DNA from: Kiritimatiellales bacterium
Lineage (GTDB): Bacteria; Verrucomicrobiota; Kiritimatiellia; Kiritimatiellales; Pontiellaceae
Reading direction: 5' to 3'
DNA: 47,951 nucleotides
NCBI GenBank assembly: GCA_003230915.1
Contig: QIHI01000048.1
Location: forward strand, 1-47,951
Below the pieces are notes generated by a model. The model was not told where the DNA came from. It was given only the letters and a program-made list of their open reading frames with translations, and did not search any database. Both the position numbers and the translations under genes were made by a program. How positions within the stretch are numbered: the stretch's first letter is position 1; every line of letters starts with the position of its first letter. Below, one piece after another: positions 9,329 to 16,263 of this stretch.

Positions 9329-10540
9329 TTAATAGTCTGTGGTGTTCTCGGTGGATGCGGGAGAATTTTCCTCGAGTTTCGTCGGGCGCAGGAAAAAGAA
9401 GACCGCGCTGAAAAAAACGATATAGCCGGTCAGGGGCGCGGAAGAATTTTGAGAGGCCTCTTTTTTCGAGGAGTCGGATTTAGCATTTGGTTGCGCCATG
9501 GCAACCTCGGGGCTTGAGCTGGAGGTCTTCATTTCTTTAAGCAGGGCTTCCAGCCGAGAGGGCTTGATTTCCTCGGGGGAATTCGGTGTGCTAGTGGGGG
9601 TGGAGGCCAGGGCAACGGGTACCGGAGTGGTCTGTATCTTGGTTTCGGTGCTTTTCTTAATATCGGAAAGCAGCATGTCAATAGAGCGCGGGTTAACAGA
9701 GGTTTTGGCTTTGATTAAAATCATATCTCGCTGAAAAACAGGGGTCATGAGTTCGCACCCTTGTGCAGCGACGATCCGCTTTTCGGTAATCATTCTTAAG
9801 ATTACATCTTTCTTGAGCTGTATAACCCATGTGGAGTTGATCTTTAGCTTTCCATAGTCACCGATAATGATCTTACGGCTGGAGTCGGCAAGGAAGGTAT
9901 CGAATGGATTAGCCTTGGTTTCGATGTGTACCGTTCCGCCCAAAATGTGGAGTTCGGCGGCTCCGCCTTTGTCCGCCAAGGTGTTGAGATCTAGTTTTTG
10001 AATGCGATAGGTGGATTGATCGCGAATAAAAATCTTTCCGGAACCGCTGCCGTTATTGCCGATCGATAATGTTCCGGTCACCGTTGAGCGATCCTTGAGG
10101 GTAACGGATCCTTTGCTGGCGGAGGTTCCAAACGATTTGGCCGCCAGGGCCAGCCGCCCGTTCAAGGAGAGATTATCGCTGATCGTAAGGTTGGCATGAC
10201 CCGAAGAGGAGGCCGGGATGTTTACGGTGCGCTTGTGCTCGATGGGACTCCACATGTTGATGTTCCCGTTCCCTTGTAGGAATAGATCCTGACCATAGAG
10301 CATCATGCCGTTGTCGAGTTCGATGGTGCTGTTCACGGCAATTACGGCGTTGGGAGTACGGAAGTGCACGGACTCTTCTCCAGTGGGAACATGCTTGAGT
10401 TTCCACTTATAAGGGTCACTCCATTCGGCTTTAATTTCGTTGCCGCGCCAGAGATTTATTGATTGTGCCGAGGAGGAGATGGCCGCTCCGAAAAGTACGG
10501 CCAGTGTGAGTAAAGTATTTAGTTGGATTCTGTTTTTCAT
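9329..10540 (-). CDS. Secreted, C-terminally anchored protein of unknown function
   Basis: I do not recognise the family. The roughly 403-aa product has a signal peptide (TLLTLAVLFGAAISSSAQ) and a Gly/Ser/Asn-rich middle with short alternating strands (NGNINMWS, LTISDNLSLNG, LSIGNNGSGSGK). That pattern resembles a right-handed beta-helix or autotransporter-style passenger. A Ser/Thr/Pro-rich linker (about 310-375) and one C-terminal hydrophobic helix (LTGYIVFFSAVFFFL) with a short charged tail follow. It is probably exposed on the cell surface or in the periplasm. The second ATG (10540) is preferred over 10546 because GGAGAG lies 6 nt upstream of it. It precedes the pseudokinase gene in one operon and is divergent from the 10756 operon. 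Confidence 0.6.
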   Translation of the reverse strand: MKNRIQLNTLLTLAVLFGAAISSSAQSINLWRGNEIKAEWSDPYKWKLKHVPTGEESVHFRTPNAVIAVNSTIELDNGMMLYGQDLFLQGNGNINMWSPIEHKRTVNIPASSSGHANLTISDNLSLNGRLALAAKSFGTSASKGSVTLKDRSTVTGTLSIGNNGSGSGKIFIRDQSTYRIQKLDLNTLADKGGAAELHILGGTVHIETKANPFDTFLADSSRKIIIGDYGKLKINSTWVIQLKKDVILRMITEKRIVAAQGCELMTPVFQRDMILIKAKTSVNPRSIDMLLSDIKKSTETKIQTTPVPVALASTPTSTPNSPEEIKPSRLEALLKEMKTSSSSPEVAMAQPNAKSDSSKKEASQNSSAPLTGYIVFFSAVFFFLRPTKLEENSPASTENTTDY

Positions 10541-10596
10541 GTCCATCTCTCCCGTAAATTATCGGTGTTCTGGTTTAACTTTGATGGGAATATAAA

Positions 10597-10612
10597 AGCA
10601 GGATGCATGCCT
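10597..10612 (-). promoter_or_regulatory. Candidate sigma-54 promoter element for the 9329-10540 / 4904-9313 operon
   Basis: On the minus strand the sequence AGGCATGCATCCTGCT has GG and GC separated by exactly 10 nt, as in the sigma-54 consensus TGGCAC-N5-TTGC. A start about 12 nt beyond the GC would leave a leader of roughly 45 nt before ATG 10540. It matches its divergent partner at 10698-10713 in 13 of 16 core positions. No clear sigma-70 pair is seen. An activator and an rpoN gene are not visible in this window. Confidence 0.4.
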
Positions 10613-10697
10613 TCTTTGGGGCAACATTTCTTATTGGGTGGAATTCGGGGTGATGGAGTCTGGCTGGGGTTTTAAAAATCAAACCTTGCCGGGTGTG

Positions 10698-10713
10698 TGG
10701 CATGGATGATGCT
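10698..10713 (+). promoter_or_regulatory. Candidate sigma-54 promoter element for the 10756-12783 operon
   Basis: TGGCATGGATGATGCT has the invariant GG and GC of a sigma-54 promoter 10 nt apart, with TGGCA and TGC matching consensus. It predicts a start near 10724 and a 32-nt leader to ATG 10756. The core closely resembles the minus-strand element at 10597-10612, which suggests that both operons share one control system. The call rests only on the motif, its spacing and its pairing. Confidence 0.42.
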
Positions 10714-10755
10714 TAAAATAGTTGCAATTGAAGCAAACCCAACAGGGACGAATAG

Positions 10756-11499
10756 ATGAAAAACGCACAAAACTATTTATATGCAAAAGACGCGGAAACG
10801 CTGCAGGTTCCTTATGCCGACTATACCGCGCTAATGAAGAAGGTGGAGGAGGCACAGTGCCTTCAACAGGTTAAGGCAACCGTACTGGCCGATCTCCAGA
10901 AGTTTGTGGAGGATGCTCCGGTGGCTACTCGGAATACGCCGCCGGTAGCACCTGTAGCTCCGGTTGAGCTGAAAGCCGAACCGAAAATGACAGTGTCGGC
11001 CGATCCGGTCGAAGCGCTTAAAACGGAAAAAATCTCGGTCGAGTTTACATCGGAAACTCCCGAAGTTCCAAAGGCGGCGGAGCCCGTAATGATACGCACC
11101 GAGATTTCGGATGTCCCGCCGGTTAAAAAGGATATCATCGGGCATTTCAACAAGCTCGACGAGTCGGGCCGATTGCTCAACGTCTTTAAACAATACTACA
11201 CCTGTTTGAATGAAAATTGCGGAGGAACTGTGCGCGTGACCATGAAGGACGGTTTCTGCAGTCTGTGGAACTACGACGAATGGGAAGAGTTCGCATTCGT
11301 GGATATTTTTGAAAATCTTCTTCGTATCACGATCGACCCGCGCTACACGGAGGCGCTCAAGTCGCTGAACCTTTGCGAAGCGCCTCGCCTTATTTCCAGC
11401 CGCCGGAATGTGGTTTCCGTGCAGGTTGACGGTCTCAATAATATAGTACTCGAAACTCTTGCCAAGGCGTTTGCCGAGGTAGGCATGCAAATAAAATAA
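10756..11499 (+). CDS. Uncharacterised two-domain protein with Pro/Val-rich linker
   Basis: I do not recognise the family. The 247-aa cytoplasmic-looking protein has no signal peptide or membrane helix. Residues 1-50 form a small domain (LQVPYADYTALMKKVEEAQ) that resembles the separate 54-aa protein encoded at 12619. A Pro/Ala/Val/Glu-rich linker (about 55-125) leads to a C-terminal domain of about 110 residues. That domain contains YYTCLNENCGG and a Trp/acidic stretch (LWNYDEWEEF). The two cysteines could be structural. It is the first gene of a three-gene plus-strand operon, with the next ATG 13 nt after its stop. The start has only a weak Shine-Dalgarno-like AGGGA 10-14 nt upstream. Confidence 0.65.
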   Translation: MKNAQNYLYAKDAETLQVPYADYTALMKKVEEAQCLQQVKATVLADLQKFVEDAPVATRNTPPVAPVAPVELKAEPKMTVSADPVEALKTEKISVEFTSETPEVPKAAEPVMIRTEISDVPPVKKDIIGHFNKLDESGRLLNVFKQYYTCLNENCGGTVRVTMKDGFCSLWNYDEWEEFAFVDIFENLLRITIDPRYTEALKSLNLCEAPRLISSRRNVVSVQVDGLNNIVLETLAKAFAEVGMQIK

Positions 11500-11512
11500 C
11501 GTGGAGGGGACC

Positions 11513-12595
11513 ATGAAAAATGAAGCTCAAAAAAATATATTGTTTCTGGCGATAGCCGGAGTTGTTCTCGTTGCGCTCAACGTGGGCATTTTAATGGCAA
11601 CGAAAAACGGCAGTCTTGCGCCGATCGAAAACCTGACTCTTTGGGGCGCGTTCGTTGTGCTGAATATAAGCTCACTGCTATGGGCAGTTAGCCTTCTGGG
11701 ACTGCAGCCACTAGTGATTGCCTTTTCCTATCTAGCGGGTGGGTTTGTAGCCTTTCTAGGTGTTCGGCTGCTGCCGGAAGTGAATGTTGCCGAAGTCACC
11801 ACCGCCGGAGCCACCTACGGTGCGTTTGGTGCGCTGGCCGTCGGCAATGTCACAACCAAGGTGCGGCTGGCTTTCTTCGATAAAAAGCAGGTGCCCTTCG
11901 TATTTGTGATCGCCGCGCTTCTGCTGATGGATGGTTTCCTCAATAGCAGTGTCTCAAATGCGGGCTTGGGCGTAGTCGTTAATGCGCTGGTTCTTCCGTT
12001 TGTGATTTCCGGGGTGATCGTCGGCCTGATATGGGCTGGGTTGGCCCGGTTCGGCATCGGGGAAGGTTTTGTTCCTAGTTCGATCGAAGCCATGGCCGGA
12101 GCGCCGAGGGAAGAGCGCGTAGAAGCTATCGAAGAGAACCAGATCATGTTCCAGACTCCCGATACCATTGATGAGTCCGAAGAGCAGGAGCCTGCTGTGG
12201 CCATGGTCGTTATGGAACCTGTGGACAAACCTGAAGCTTTGGTTGAACCCGAACCCATCGTGATGGAGATCGTTGAAGGAACCGTCAGCTCGGAACCTGT
12301 GGAAGAGGATTCGGTCGACGAAAATAATTTCTTCCCGCTGGAGATTGATAAGGAAGACGAGATCATCCTTCCGCAAGAAGAGCTACAGTCGTTGGCTTCG
12401 GTCATCGGGGTGGCGGAATATATTCCAGAGCCGATTGTAGAGCCTACCCCCGTACAGGAACTTGAAGTGGTTGCCGAAGAACCTCCAGTACTAGAGGTGG
12501 AAGTAGCCTCGGAACCGGAAGAGAAAAAGGATTCTTCTCAGGATTGGTTGAGCGGTCACATGGATCTGTTGAACAACATTAAGAAAGCAAGCTAA
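11513..12595 (+). CDS. Multi-spanning inner-membrane protein with long acidic C-terminal tail
   Basis: I do not recognise the family. The first ~190 residues of about 360 hold roughly six hydrophobic segments (for example ILFLAIAGVVLVALNVGILM and VVVNALVLPFVISGVIVGLIWAGL). The remaining ~170 residues are a soluble Glu/Val/Pro-rich acidic tail ending in DWLSGHMDLLNNIKKAS, which looks like a short amphipathic peptide for partner binding. The ATG at 11513 is chosen over the track's GTG at 11501 because GGAGGGG lies 4 nt upstream of it. It is the middle gene of the 10756-12783 operon and is likely translated together with its neighbours. Confidence 0.65.
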   Translation: MKNEAQKNILFLAIAGVVLVALNVGILMATKNGSLAPIENLTLWGAFVVLNISSLLWAVSLLGLQPLVIAFSYLAGGFVAFLGVRLLPEVNVAEVTTAGATYGAFGALAVGNVTTKVRLAFFDKKQVPFVFVIAALLLMDGFLNSSVSNAGLGVVVNALVLPFVISGVIVGLIWAGLARFGIGEGFVPSSIEAMAGAPREERVEAIEENQIMFQTPDTIDESEEQEPAVAMVVMEPVDKPEALVEPEPIVMEIVEGTVSSEPVEEDSVDENNFFPLEIDKEDEIILPQEELQSLASVIGVAEYIPEPIVEPTPVQELEVVAEEPPVLEVEVASEPEEKKDSSQDWLSGHMDLLNNIKKAS

Positions 12596-12618
12596 ACAAA
12601 AAAATAAAGGAGAAAACC

Positions 12619-12783
12619 ATGAACAACGATAACGTACAGATATTCTATGATGGTAACGGAAGCGCAGTTGCGGTTCAGATGCCGATCTCGGACTACGAGA
12701 AAATCATCAAGAGTGCAAAGGATGCGGTTGAAACCAAAGAAGCGATCTCGAAAGCAGTCACCGCCCTGCAGGGTATACTTTAA
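12619..12783 (+). CDS. Small 54-aa protein related to the N-terminus of the 10756 gene product
   Basis: Too short for the ORF track. It starts at ATG 12619 with AAAGGAG 5 nt upstream and reads MNNDNVQIFYDGNGSAVAVQ at its start, then MPISDYEKIIKSAKDA, ending ALQGIL. It aligns over about 35 residues with residues 15-50 of the 10756 product: VQMPISDYEKIIKSAKDA against LQVPYADYTALMKKVEEA. The gap to the upstream membrane protein gene is 23 nt. The strong ribosome-binding site, operon position and homology argue that it is a real gene encoding a stand-alone copy of the small domain. Its function is unknown. An IS3 remnant begins 1 nt after its stop. Confidence 0.68.
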   Translation: MNNDNVQIFYDGNGSAVAVQMPISDYEKIIKSAKDAVETKEAISKAVTALQGIL

Positions 12784-12784
12784 G

Positions 12785-12811
12785 TGGATTAGACACGATG
12801 AGATCTAACAG
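12785..12811 (+). repeat. Left terminal inverted repeat of IS3 remnant
   Basis: Begins TGGATTAGACACGATG and is the reverse complement of 13503-13529 at 24 of 27 positions. It starts one base after the stop codon of the 54-aa gene. Confidence 0.88.
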
Positions 12812-12940
12812 TGTTCCGATTAAAAATGTTACCCTGATTAGGAACGCACAAAACAAAGCCACGCGCTTAACCCCGATTTTAGGACCACCGGGTTAAGTGG
12901 AACCTGCGTCCGTAAGAGGATAAAAAAGGACGCATAGAAA

Positions 12941-13470
12941 ATGGGAAGAAAACGAAGAACATTCACGGACAAGTTCAAGGCAAAGTGGCAACCGAAGCCA
13001 TCAAGGGCATAAAGACACTTAACGAGCTGGCCTAAGAAATACCAGGTTCACCCGAATCAGATTTCGGATTGGAAGAAGTCATTTCTCTCGAATGCGCCGG
13101 AGCTTTTTTCACCGGGAAAAAAGAAGCAGACCCAGACGGAGGAAGAGCTTACGACTCCACTTTTACGAAGAGATCGGGCGATTGAAAATGGACGCGAAGT
13201 GGCTCGAAAAAAAGCTATAAACCTGCCGCTTTCAACCCGCCATGACTGGGAGGAACCCCGGTGCCGATTATTCGATTCGGCGGGCAAGAACCGGGTTGAC
13301 GAATGCACTGAATCCGCTGGGGTGGCCATGGCAATCGATACAACCACGAACGAACCCACCAAGGAAAGATGTGTTGTGGCCGTACACCGATGGATACATT
13401 TATCGATAGGAAATCCATTGGGTTTGAAAAAGTTAACCGATTGCATAGTAATGCAGAAGTCAGTCCATAG
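12941..13470 (+). pseudogene. IS3-family transposase OrfA/OrfB remnants
   Basis: OrfA is readable with corrections: MGRKRRTFTDKFKAK, then VATEAIKGIKTLNELA, an in-frame stop at TAA about 13034, then KKYQVHPNQISDWKKSFLSN and GKKKQTQTEEEL. A piece reading YEEIGRLKMDAKWLEKK ends OrfA. The next stretch (about 13220-13330) has no recognisable coding content. From about 13338 another frame reads YNHERTHQGKMCCGRTPMDT, the hallmark C-terminus of IS3-type OrfB, ending at TAG 13470. OrfB has lost its DDE catalytic domain. The gene cannot make an active transposase. Confidence 0.85.
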
Positions 13471-13502
13471 CTGTCTGATACTGAATCGTTCCTGACAGGG
13501 GG

Positions 13503-13529
13503 CTGTCAGATCTCATCGTGTCCAATGCA
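13503..13529 (-). repeat. Right terminal inverted repeat of IS3 remnant
   Basis: Reads CTGTCAGATCTCATCGTG on the plus strand and ends CCAATGCA. It pairs with 12785-12811 with three mismatches, and the terminal CA matches the TG at the left end. Confidence 0.88.
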
Positions 13530-13542
13530 AATTAGATGATGC

Positions 13543-13573
13543 ACACTGGTTTTTTTACCGCCCCAGTGTTTTA
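13543..13573 (+). terminator. Possible weak terminator upstream of trpS
   Basis: A 7-bp inverted repeat (ACACTGG ... CCAGTGT) with a 13-nt loop is followed by TTTAC. It lies outside the IS3 remnant and could once have ended the 10756-12783 operon before the insertion separated them. The T run is short and the loop large, so the call is weak. Confidence 0.25.
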
Positions 13574-13713
13574 CTTCACTTTCAAGTGTCCCTTACTGTA
13601 CTTTCATGCGGCTGTTTACGCCGTACTTTACGGGTTTTATGGATTTGTAACGGGTTTGGATTACGGGTAAAATTGTCTTCTGTTTTTTGAATGAAAGATT
13701 TGGAGCAAGTTCA

Positions 13714-14676
13714 ATGAGAATACTTTCGGGCATACAGCCGTCGGGCAAACTGCATATCGGCAATTATTTCGGCATGATGAAGCCGGCGATCGAATTGCAG
13801 GATCAGGGCGAGGCCTATTTGTTTATCGCGAACTACCATGCGATGACCACGGTGCAGAGTGCCGACGTGTTGCGGAGCATGACGGCGAATGTGGCACTGG
13901 ATTTTCTGGCGTGCGGGATCGACCCTGAAAAGACGGCGTTCTACCGCCAAAGCGATGTGCCAGAGGTGCACGAACTGGCCTGGTTGCTTTCGACCCTGAC
14001 CCCGATGGGACTGCTGGAGCGTTGCCACTCCTATAAGGATAAGGTTGCGAAGGGCATTGCGGCATCGCACGGCCTGTTTGCCTATCCGGTGCTGATGGCG
14101 GCGGACATTCTTGCGGTAAACTCCAACGTGGTTCCGGTGGGGCGCGACCAAAAGCAGCATGTGGAGGTGACGCGTGATCTGGCGATCCGCTTCAATAACG
14201 CCTTTGGCAAGGTATTCACCATTCCGGAACCGTCGATTCGTGGGGACGTAGCGGTGGTGCCGGGGGTTGACGGCCAGAAAATGTCGAAATCGTACGACAA
14301 TACCATCGAAATTTTCCAAGAAGGCAAACCGCTCAAAAAACGGGTAATGAAGATTTTGACCGACAGTAAGGAGCTGGAAGATCCGAAGGATCCAGACACT
14401 TGCAATGTCTTCGCGCTCTACAAGCTACTGTCAGCCGAAGAGGAACAGGCAGAGCTTGCGGGACGTTACCGTGCTGGAGGTATGGGATATGGTCATGCTA
14501 AGACGGCGCTACTTGAAAAAATCAACGAGCACTTTGCGCCAATGCGCGAGAAGCGCGCCGAGCTCGCCGCCGATATGGATTATGTGAACGACGTTCTGTG
14601 CAACGGGGCGAAAAAAGCATCGGCACTCGCCCGCAAAACGCTTCAAAAAGCTCGCCAAGCGGTGGGCTTGGAATAA
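13714..14676 (+). CDS. trpS: Tryptophanyl-tRNA synthetase
   Basis: A class Ic aminoacyl-tRNA synthetase that charges tRNA-Trp with tryptophan in the cytoplasm. The 320-aa length is typical. The HIGH motif appears as PSGKLHIGNYFG near residue 10, and the KMSKS loop is intact as DGQKMSKSYDN. The ATG at 13714 is chosen over the upstream TTG (13687) because GGAGCAAG lies just upstream and the protein then begins MRILSGIQPSG, as is usual for TrpS. It heads a tight cluster with scpA (4 nt later), scpB and pheA. Confidence 0.97.
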   Translation: MRILSGIQPSGKLHIGNYFGMMKPAIELQDQGEAYLFIANYHAMTTVQSADVLRSMTANVALDFLACGIDPEKTAFYRQSDVPEVHELAWLLSTLTPMGLLERCHSYKDKVAKGIAASHGLFAYPVLMAADILAVNSNVVPVGRDQKQHVEVTRDLAIRFNNAFGKVFTIPEPSIRGDVAVVPGVDGQKMSKSYDNTIEIFQEGKPLKKRVMKILTDSKELEDPKDPDTCNVFALYKLLSAEEEQAELAGRYRAGGMGYGHAKTALLEKINEHFAPMREKRAELAADMDYVNDVLCNGAKKASALARKTLQKARQAVGLE

Positions 14677-14680
14677 AGCA

Positions 14681-15502
14681 ATGGAAAATGTAACGGATGT
14701 GAACAATCAGATGGATTTAATTAAAGACGACTACAAGGTCATGCTCGAGGTGTTCGAGGGGCCGTTGGATCTGCTTTTGTACCTGATCAAAAAGGACGAG
14801 GTGGATATTTATGATATCCCGATCGGGCGAGTGACTGACCAGTACATGGAATATCTGAAGCTAATGAAGGTGCTCGACCTGAACATTGCGGGCGACTTTA
14901 TCGTGATGTCGGCGACGCTGATGCTCATCAAAAGTCGCATGCTGCTGCCGGTGGAATCGCGACCGGATATGGAAGAGGAAGACGCGGAGGATCCTCGTTG
15001 GGATCTAGTGCGCCAGTTGGTGGAGTACAAAAAATTTAAGGATGCCGCCGACCACCTCGAAGACCTTGAACTGCACATGGAAAACGTGTTTGGCCGTGAG
15101 AGCGAGCATGTCGAACTGGGCGAAGCTCTGGATGTGGATCTTCGCGATGCGAGCATCTTCGATTTGATTTCATCGCTGAACGATGTGCTGGGCCGAGTGC
15201 AAGAGGAGGATCTGCAGGAAATCTTTGCGGAGGAATATACCGTTTCGCAGAAAATAACCTATATCGTCGAGAACCTGAAAATTGTGAAGCGGCTGAGCAT
15301 TACGGACTTGTTCACGGGCATGAATTCGCGGCAGGAGATTGTATGCACTTTCCTTGCAGTACTCGAACTGATAAAGCTCAACCGGATTGCAGCGGTGCAG
15401 GACGACCATTTCGGCGACATCATGGTGGAGCCGCGCGAGCCGGAGAAAGACGGGATTGAAGCGTTCGAAGAAGCGCTGGTGGTTGAAGGAGAATTACTTT
15501 AG
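14681..15502 (+). CDS. scpA: Segregation and condensation protein A
   Basis: ScpA is the kleisin subunit that bridges the SMC ATPase heads and works with ScpB in chromosome condensation and segregation. The 273-aa product shows the diagnostic N-terminal FEGPLDLLLYLIKKDEVDIYDIPI, followed by a helical stretch and an acidic linker (MEEEDAEDP). The C-terminal winged-helix half includes RQEIVCTFLAVLELIKL. The gene starts 4 nt after trpS and is followed by scpB after 15 nt, the standard scpAB pairing. A second in-frame ATG at 14711 is possible. Confidence 0.96.
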   Translation: MENVTDVNNQMDLIKDDYKVMLEVFEGPLDLLLYLIKKDEVDIYDIPIGRVTDQYMEYLKLMKVLDLNIAGDFIVMSATLMLIKSRMLLPVESRPDMEEEDAEDPRWDLVRQLVEYKKFKDAADHLEDLELHMENVFGRESEHVELGEALDVDLRDASIFDLISSLNDVLGRVQEEDLQEIFAEEYTVSQKITYIVENLKIVKRLSITDLFTGMNSRQEIVCTFLAVLELIKLNRIAAVQDDHFGDIMVEPREPEKDGIEAFEEALVVEGELL

Positions 15503-15517
15503 GTAGGGAGAGGCGGA

Positions 15518-16261
15518 ATGAGCGAGAGCACGGTTGATGTACTTCCGGAACTGAAACAGATTGTCGGGGCGCTATTATTTGCGGCCAGGGAGCCGCTGAG
15601 CATCAAGCGCATGCGCAAGGCAATGATTGAAACCGGGAATGGATTCAGTGGCCCTTACGAGCAATATGCCAAGGCGACCGACCGGCAGATCGAAGGCGCC
15701 TTGGAAGAGCTTCAGGAGGATCTTGAAAAAGCGAAGCTGGGACTGGACGTGGCCAAGGTTGCCGACGCGTATCGCTTGCAGAACGATGCCGCCTGCGGTC
15801 CGTTTGTCCGAGCCTTGCTGGAAAAGAACCAAACGATGCGCCTTTCCAAGCCGGCGCTTGAAACACTCGCGATCGTGGCCTACCGCCAGCCGTGCCTGCG
15901 CTCGGAGATCGAGGAGGTGCGCGGAGTTTCTGTCGATGCCGTGCTACGCAAGTTGATCGATATGCAGCTCGTGCGCGTCGTCCGTCGTAGTGAATTACCC
16001 GGTCGGCCATGGCTATTCGGTACCACGCAAAAATTTCTGGAACATTTCGGCATCAACACGATCGACGACCTTCCCGGTAGCGGTGAGCTTAAGCGCACTA
16101 TCCCGGAAGAGGGCAAGAAGCAGACCACCGAACCCTTCCCTGAAATGGAAAAGGACCTCGGCGAAGAGCAGCCCAGTGCCGAGGCTGCGGAAGACGAATC
16201 GGTCGCGGCGCTCGATGAGAAAATCAAGACCGCAGAAGAAACGGTCGGGGAAGAGGTGTAA
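15518..16261 (+). CDS. scpB: Segregation and condensation protein B
   Basis: ScpB is the winged-helix (KITE) partner that dimerises on ScpA in the SMC complex. The 247-aa product contains VGALLFAAREPLSIKRM near the start. The conserved centre reads LETLAIVAYRQPCLRSEIEEVRGV and RPWLFGTTQKFLEHFGI. A roughly 60-residue acidic tail after the core is variable in the family. GGTAGGGAGAGG supplies a good ribosome-binding site. It is co-transcribed with scpA, and pheA starts 2 nt after its stop. Confidence 0.95.
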   Translation: MSESTVDVLPELKQIVGALLFAAREPLSIKRMRKAMIETGNGFSGPYEQYAKATDRQIEGALEELQEDLEKAKLGLDVAKVADAYRLQNDAACGPFVRALLEKNQTMRLSKPALETLAIVAYRQPCLRSEIEEVRGVSVDAVLRKLIDMQLVRVVRRSELPGRPWLFGTTQKFLEHFGINTIDDLPGSGELKRTIPEEGKKQTTEPFPEMEKDLGEEQPSAEAAEDESVAALDEKIKTAEETVGEEV

Positions 16262-16263
16262 TA

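Larger units (their letters stand above)
12785..13529 (+). mobile_element. Internally deleted IS3-family element with intact terminal inverted repeats
   Basis: About 745 bp bounded by 27-bp terminal inverted repeats that match at 24 positions (core GACACGATGAGATCT). The ends are 5'-TG...CA-3', typical of the IS3 family. Inside are a frameshifted OrfA and only the last part of OrfB, so most of the integrase core is missing. The flanking trinucleotides are AAG on the left and AAT on the right, so no exact target duplication is visible. The element is non-autonomous. It could in principle be moved in trans by a full-length relative elsewhere in the genome. Confidence 0.85.

Noticed and set aside
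13711-14319. 202-aa minus-strand ORF inside trpS
   Set aside because: It is His/Arg-rich shadow sequence opposite a well-conserved synthetase gene.
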